DNA from: Dermanyssus gallinae
Lineage: Eukaryota; Arthropoda; Arachnida; Mesostigmata; Dermanyssidae
Assembly (NCBI GenBank): GCA_003439945.1
Contig: QVRM01000484.1
Location: forward strand, 124,001 to 188,000
DNA: 64,000 bases
Reading direction: 5' to 3'
Below are positions 60,906 to 64,000 of this stretch, one piece after another; the first letter of the stretch is position 1, and each line of letters starts with the position of its first letter. The notes under the pieces were generated by a model that did no database searches, was not told where the DNA came from, and saw only the letters and a list, made by a program, of their open reading frames with translations. The translations under genes and the position numbers were made by a program.

Positions 60906-63900
60906 CAGAAGATTTTTAAATTAAGCCACACGTTTTCAAAGGTTATTTGTTATTACTACAGCGGACCGAGAGCATATTCGTGTATCACAACATGTTCGAA
61001 ACGATATTTTACGAGCATACATAGGGGATATAGACGAACTAGATAAAGGTTATCAGTCTATATATGTACATCTGCCGCTGAACAATACTTGAAGTCGTGC
61101 GAAAAGTCTCTCTGGGTACTGCAGCGGCCAAAACTAATCTGAGAAGACCGTCGCTTCGGCACCCCCGGTCGAACGCGATTGATACACACTAATGTTAGCT
61201 CGTGAAACTGCGTGCGACGTAAGAAGAGAGAGGGTGGGGGGCGCGAGAAAGAGCAGTCTGTTGTCGACTCGGCACGCCATGGTTGAGTTCGGCCTGTACG
61301 ATGTACACATATGTTGAGTGGTGACGTTACATGAGTCGAGCGACTTCGTCAACCTCTCCACTGGTCCCCGCCCAGAGGCACGCGGCGGCCGCATCTGTAT
61401 CCATCCACATGAGTTTGTCATGAATCGTTTCTTATGATGATTGTTGTTGTTGCTGCTGCTGCTGCTGCTGTTGTTGTTGTTGTTGTTGTTGTTTTTGTTG
61501 TTGTTGTTGTTGTTATTATTCAGATACCAATAACTATTGTGACAAATAAACTTTGTCCTAAAATCTATGCTGTGGCTGGCAGTAATGGTAATGCATATGT
61601 GCACGCTTATGCTGCCGCTCTAAGCGCTCTAAGGGAGACATGCGTATTTAGATATGCATGCAAATCAAGTGAATAATTAGCTCGTCCATCCATCCATCAA
61701 TGATGCAATGATATATATTGCAACGGGCCATTTGTGTCTAGCCTTAGTCGAGTGGCTACTATAGCTTTCTCGCACTGCAGCTAATTTGTGCTTAGTGCTG
61801 CTCCCAAATCGCTATCCTACAAGCTGTTTTTGCTTCCTCGCTTCTATCTGATGATTACGACGGTGATGATAATTGATACGGTAAGCAATTTTCTTGGAAT
61901 TTGCAATGAGCTTCTCGGCAAAATGAACAGCCTACAGGCGTAACCATTGCCGGCTACAGTAACAAGGACAGGTATACGTGAGACAATGTAAGGGAGAGAG
62001 AGAGTGTGTTGGGGGGGAAGGGGATAAATCGCAGGTAGGCAAGAAAAAAACAGGTTTCCAAATGGACACTTTTGTAGTGGTCGGCGTCTAGGTGTATTTC
62101 GTGCTTTGCGAGAGTGTGTATTTGTATAGGTTCGTGTCTGCGCCTCGTCCGAGTGCGCCTATGGGTGTGTATGAGTGAGTAGGCTAGTGTCTCTGGGGTG
62201 CTTGTGGGTGAGAGATTTCTCTTTCCCTCTTCTCACCAGCTCGAATCAGCCCTCTTTCGTTTTGAAACTGGGCGCGTCCACCCGCCCTTCCCCTTTGCAC
62301 TGCAGCCGCGCCAGCTTCAGCAGCACCCCCAGATCCACACAGCCGGCAGCGGGGGCTCGGCTTCGACTTCGGCTCTGGCGACGGCGGCGCCCTCGGCGGC
62401 GGCCTCGGCAAGAGGTGGGCAAGGGGTACTCGATCACGTCTGTGCTGTTCCGACGAGGGTGACACGATTACGAGCGTGTAACCTCTGGGTGCCGAGAGCG
62501 ATGCTGCATTACTAGCAAACTAGTTGTTCGTCAACGAGCTCATAACTACGAGTCGTGGTAATCGGGAACGCGGCACAGCCGGCGTTTGTGCCACCATTAT
62601 CCCAACAAACTGGCCAATTGGGCCTGCACTATTCTATGCGCCCGTCCGTCGGTCTGTCTATGGGTTCGCATGTCTGGCAGCATTGCTGTCGTTTCCCTCT
62701 CTCTCCCTCATTCTCTCTCTCCCCCTGTCACTGTCGGCATTGAGGTGATGGCGATGTATTGTTGGTTGTGCTACGCATGCGCATAGCAAACAACAACAAT
62801 AACCCCTCTATCGATCGACGAATGAGCGAAGAGCGAGAGACCCCCGAAGCGTCCTGAAGCGAGACGACGACGACGACGACGGGGAGGAGGACAATGAGGA
62901 CGACAACGACGAGGACTTACTATTATTATTGTCTCCGGGGTCGGCCGGTCTGTGGGTCGCAACGAAACGCACGAGGAGTGCAGCAGCAGTAGCAATAGAG
63001 CTCTACCACGGCCAGAGATCCAGTAGCGGCGGGCGTCTCAATAGTTGTGGTGGTGTTGGTGGAGATTGTAGTCGTATCGCTGCCATTGAAATTGTCAGTG
63101 TCGTTGCAGTTCGTAGCCACCGTCGTCTGGCTCAGGACGGACGGTGTCCCATCATCGTATGTGTACGGATGGATGGTTAGGTGCGCTCTGTGTCTGTGCG
63201 CTCATTTGTGCGTGCCTGCGTGCGCTGGGAGGTGCGTGTCCGTGGGGAAGGGCCAAAGAGGAGGCGAAAGGAAAGTGAGGCAAACGTGGACGCGAAAGGG
63301 CGGCCGGAGGAACCAAGCAAGCCAACTTGGGCACCGACGTCGCGTTACGAACACCAGTACGACTACGACCACCCTCTACGACCACGACGACCACTTCTAC
63401 TACGACGACGACGACTATTAGTACGTCTAGACGGCATAGAATTTCACTGCTAGCAACTACCGACGTACGCACAGAACGTCGACGCTTGGAGGCTTGGAAA
63501 GGGGAAACAGCCGCGCCAAGGGAACAACAAAGAGACAAAGAGTAGTAGAAGCAACGAGAGCCAAGGGTGCCTGGCGCCAACCAGACTGGTCGGGATCTCC
63601 CGCGTCGCCTACGGGACTCAAGACTTAGGCCGGTGGGGAACAGGGGCGAAAGAGAAGCTGGTAAGCAAGCTGCGAGGGAGCAGGGTGTTAAGGCGAGGCC
63701 AGTGAGGGGCGCACGTTCCGGGGGCTTTAGGGGCTAGACGGCGTCGGTGTCGGCGGTGGCGCTAGCGTTAGCTGATGTTGCTATTGATGCCAACGGTGAG
63801 GATGATGATGGTGGTGGTGGTCGTCGTGGTGATGACGATGATGATGATGATGACATCGGCCGAGATGTCTGAAGTCGGCGCGCCATTACGGCTTACCAAC

Positions 63901-64000
63901 CAGATCGCGCAGGACCAGCCTCCGCTTGCAGCATACTCCAGCAGCCGCCTGCTGCTAGATCGGAGCTACTGAGTGGAGTCGAGTGGATTGACTAACTAAC
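60906..64000. other. Low-complexity stretch at the window end
   Basis: No gene supported. Repeats include (TTG)n/(CTG)n at 61438-61523, ACG/ACC-rich 63345-63425 and a (GGTGAT)n-like run at 63790-63855. A pyrimidine-rich stretch ending in CAG at about 62304, followed by about 110 GC-rich bases and AGAG/GTGGGC near 62415, could be an exon, but all three frames read as low complexity. GC content rises from about 62100 on, which may mark a promoter or leader beyond the window. Confidence 0.45.

Noticed and set aside
62175..62520. Exon between a pyrimidine-rich acceptor and AGAG/GTGGGC
   Set aside because: Splice sites are plausible, but all three frames are low complexity and none shows a protein-like pattern.

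Overview
The window looks like accessory, repeat-rich nuclear DNA of an animal, most likely an arthropod. The evidence is a mariner transposon, several non-LTR retrotransposon remnants, tRNA-derived SINEs with target-site duplications, splice-donor-like junctions, very many (AT)n microsatellites, and long (CAA)n/(TTG)n trinucleotide tracts on both strands. No bacterial operon, CRISPR array, rRNA or intact tRNA gene was seen. A mesostigmatid mite or another chelicerate would fit the mix, but that is a guess; the sequence itself only supports 'metazoan, probably arthropod'.

Host genes are sparse. Two intact single-exon reading frames on the + strand are the best cases: a 121-residue single-pass membrane protein (30224-30589), and a 1077-residue protein with an N-terminal membrane anchor and a long low-complexity tail (55243-58476). 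I recognise neither family. Two short candidate coding exons end in consensus splice donors (8094-8135 and 35066-35143), so parts of the window may be introns of larger genes.

Mobile elements dominate the rest. At 3538-4857 there is a structurally complete mariner (353-codon D,D34D transposase, 28-bp perfect inverted-repeat core, TA duplication). A broken second mariner lies at about 15790-16640 on the minus strand. Jockey/CR1-like non-LTR remnants lie at 12228-12630, 23401-24780, 25343-25590, 27570-27960 (-), 36910-39245 (-) and 40780-41527 (-). A second retroelement family, with a zinc knuckle followed by RPD-X15-D (probably an R2-like restriction-type endonuclease), is seen as endonuclease or tail pieces at 12770-13095, 20280-20510, 20860-21431 and 60405-60905 (-). 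A reverse-transcriptase piece with a mutated Y/FxDD box at 36265-36720 may belong to it. A tRNA-derived SINE of about 275-295 bp occurs three times (10108-10380 minus, 31466-31740, 47722-48015), two copies with clear target-site duplications.

Duplications not explained by known elements include a 238-bp tandem duplication (15247-15727), a dispersed non-coding repeat of about 300 bp (44783-45097 and 46264-46565), and three places where a unique segment is repeated on both sides of an (AT)n tract (3473-3533, 24949-25130, 26856-27053). The stretch 48032-55242 and the last 3 kb are GC-richer low-complexity DNA with no protein I can support; the first may hold the leader of the 55243 gene. I found no convincing new multi-gene system. 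The most unusual material is the set of RLE-family fragments, the (AT)n-associated duplications and the two unrecognised genes.
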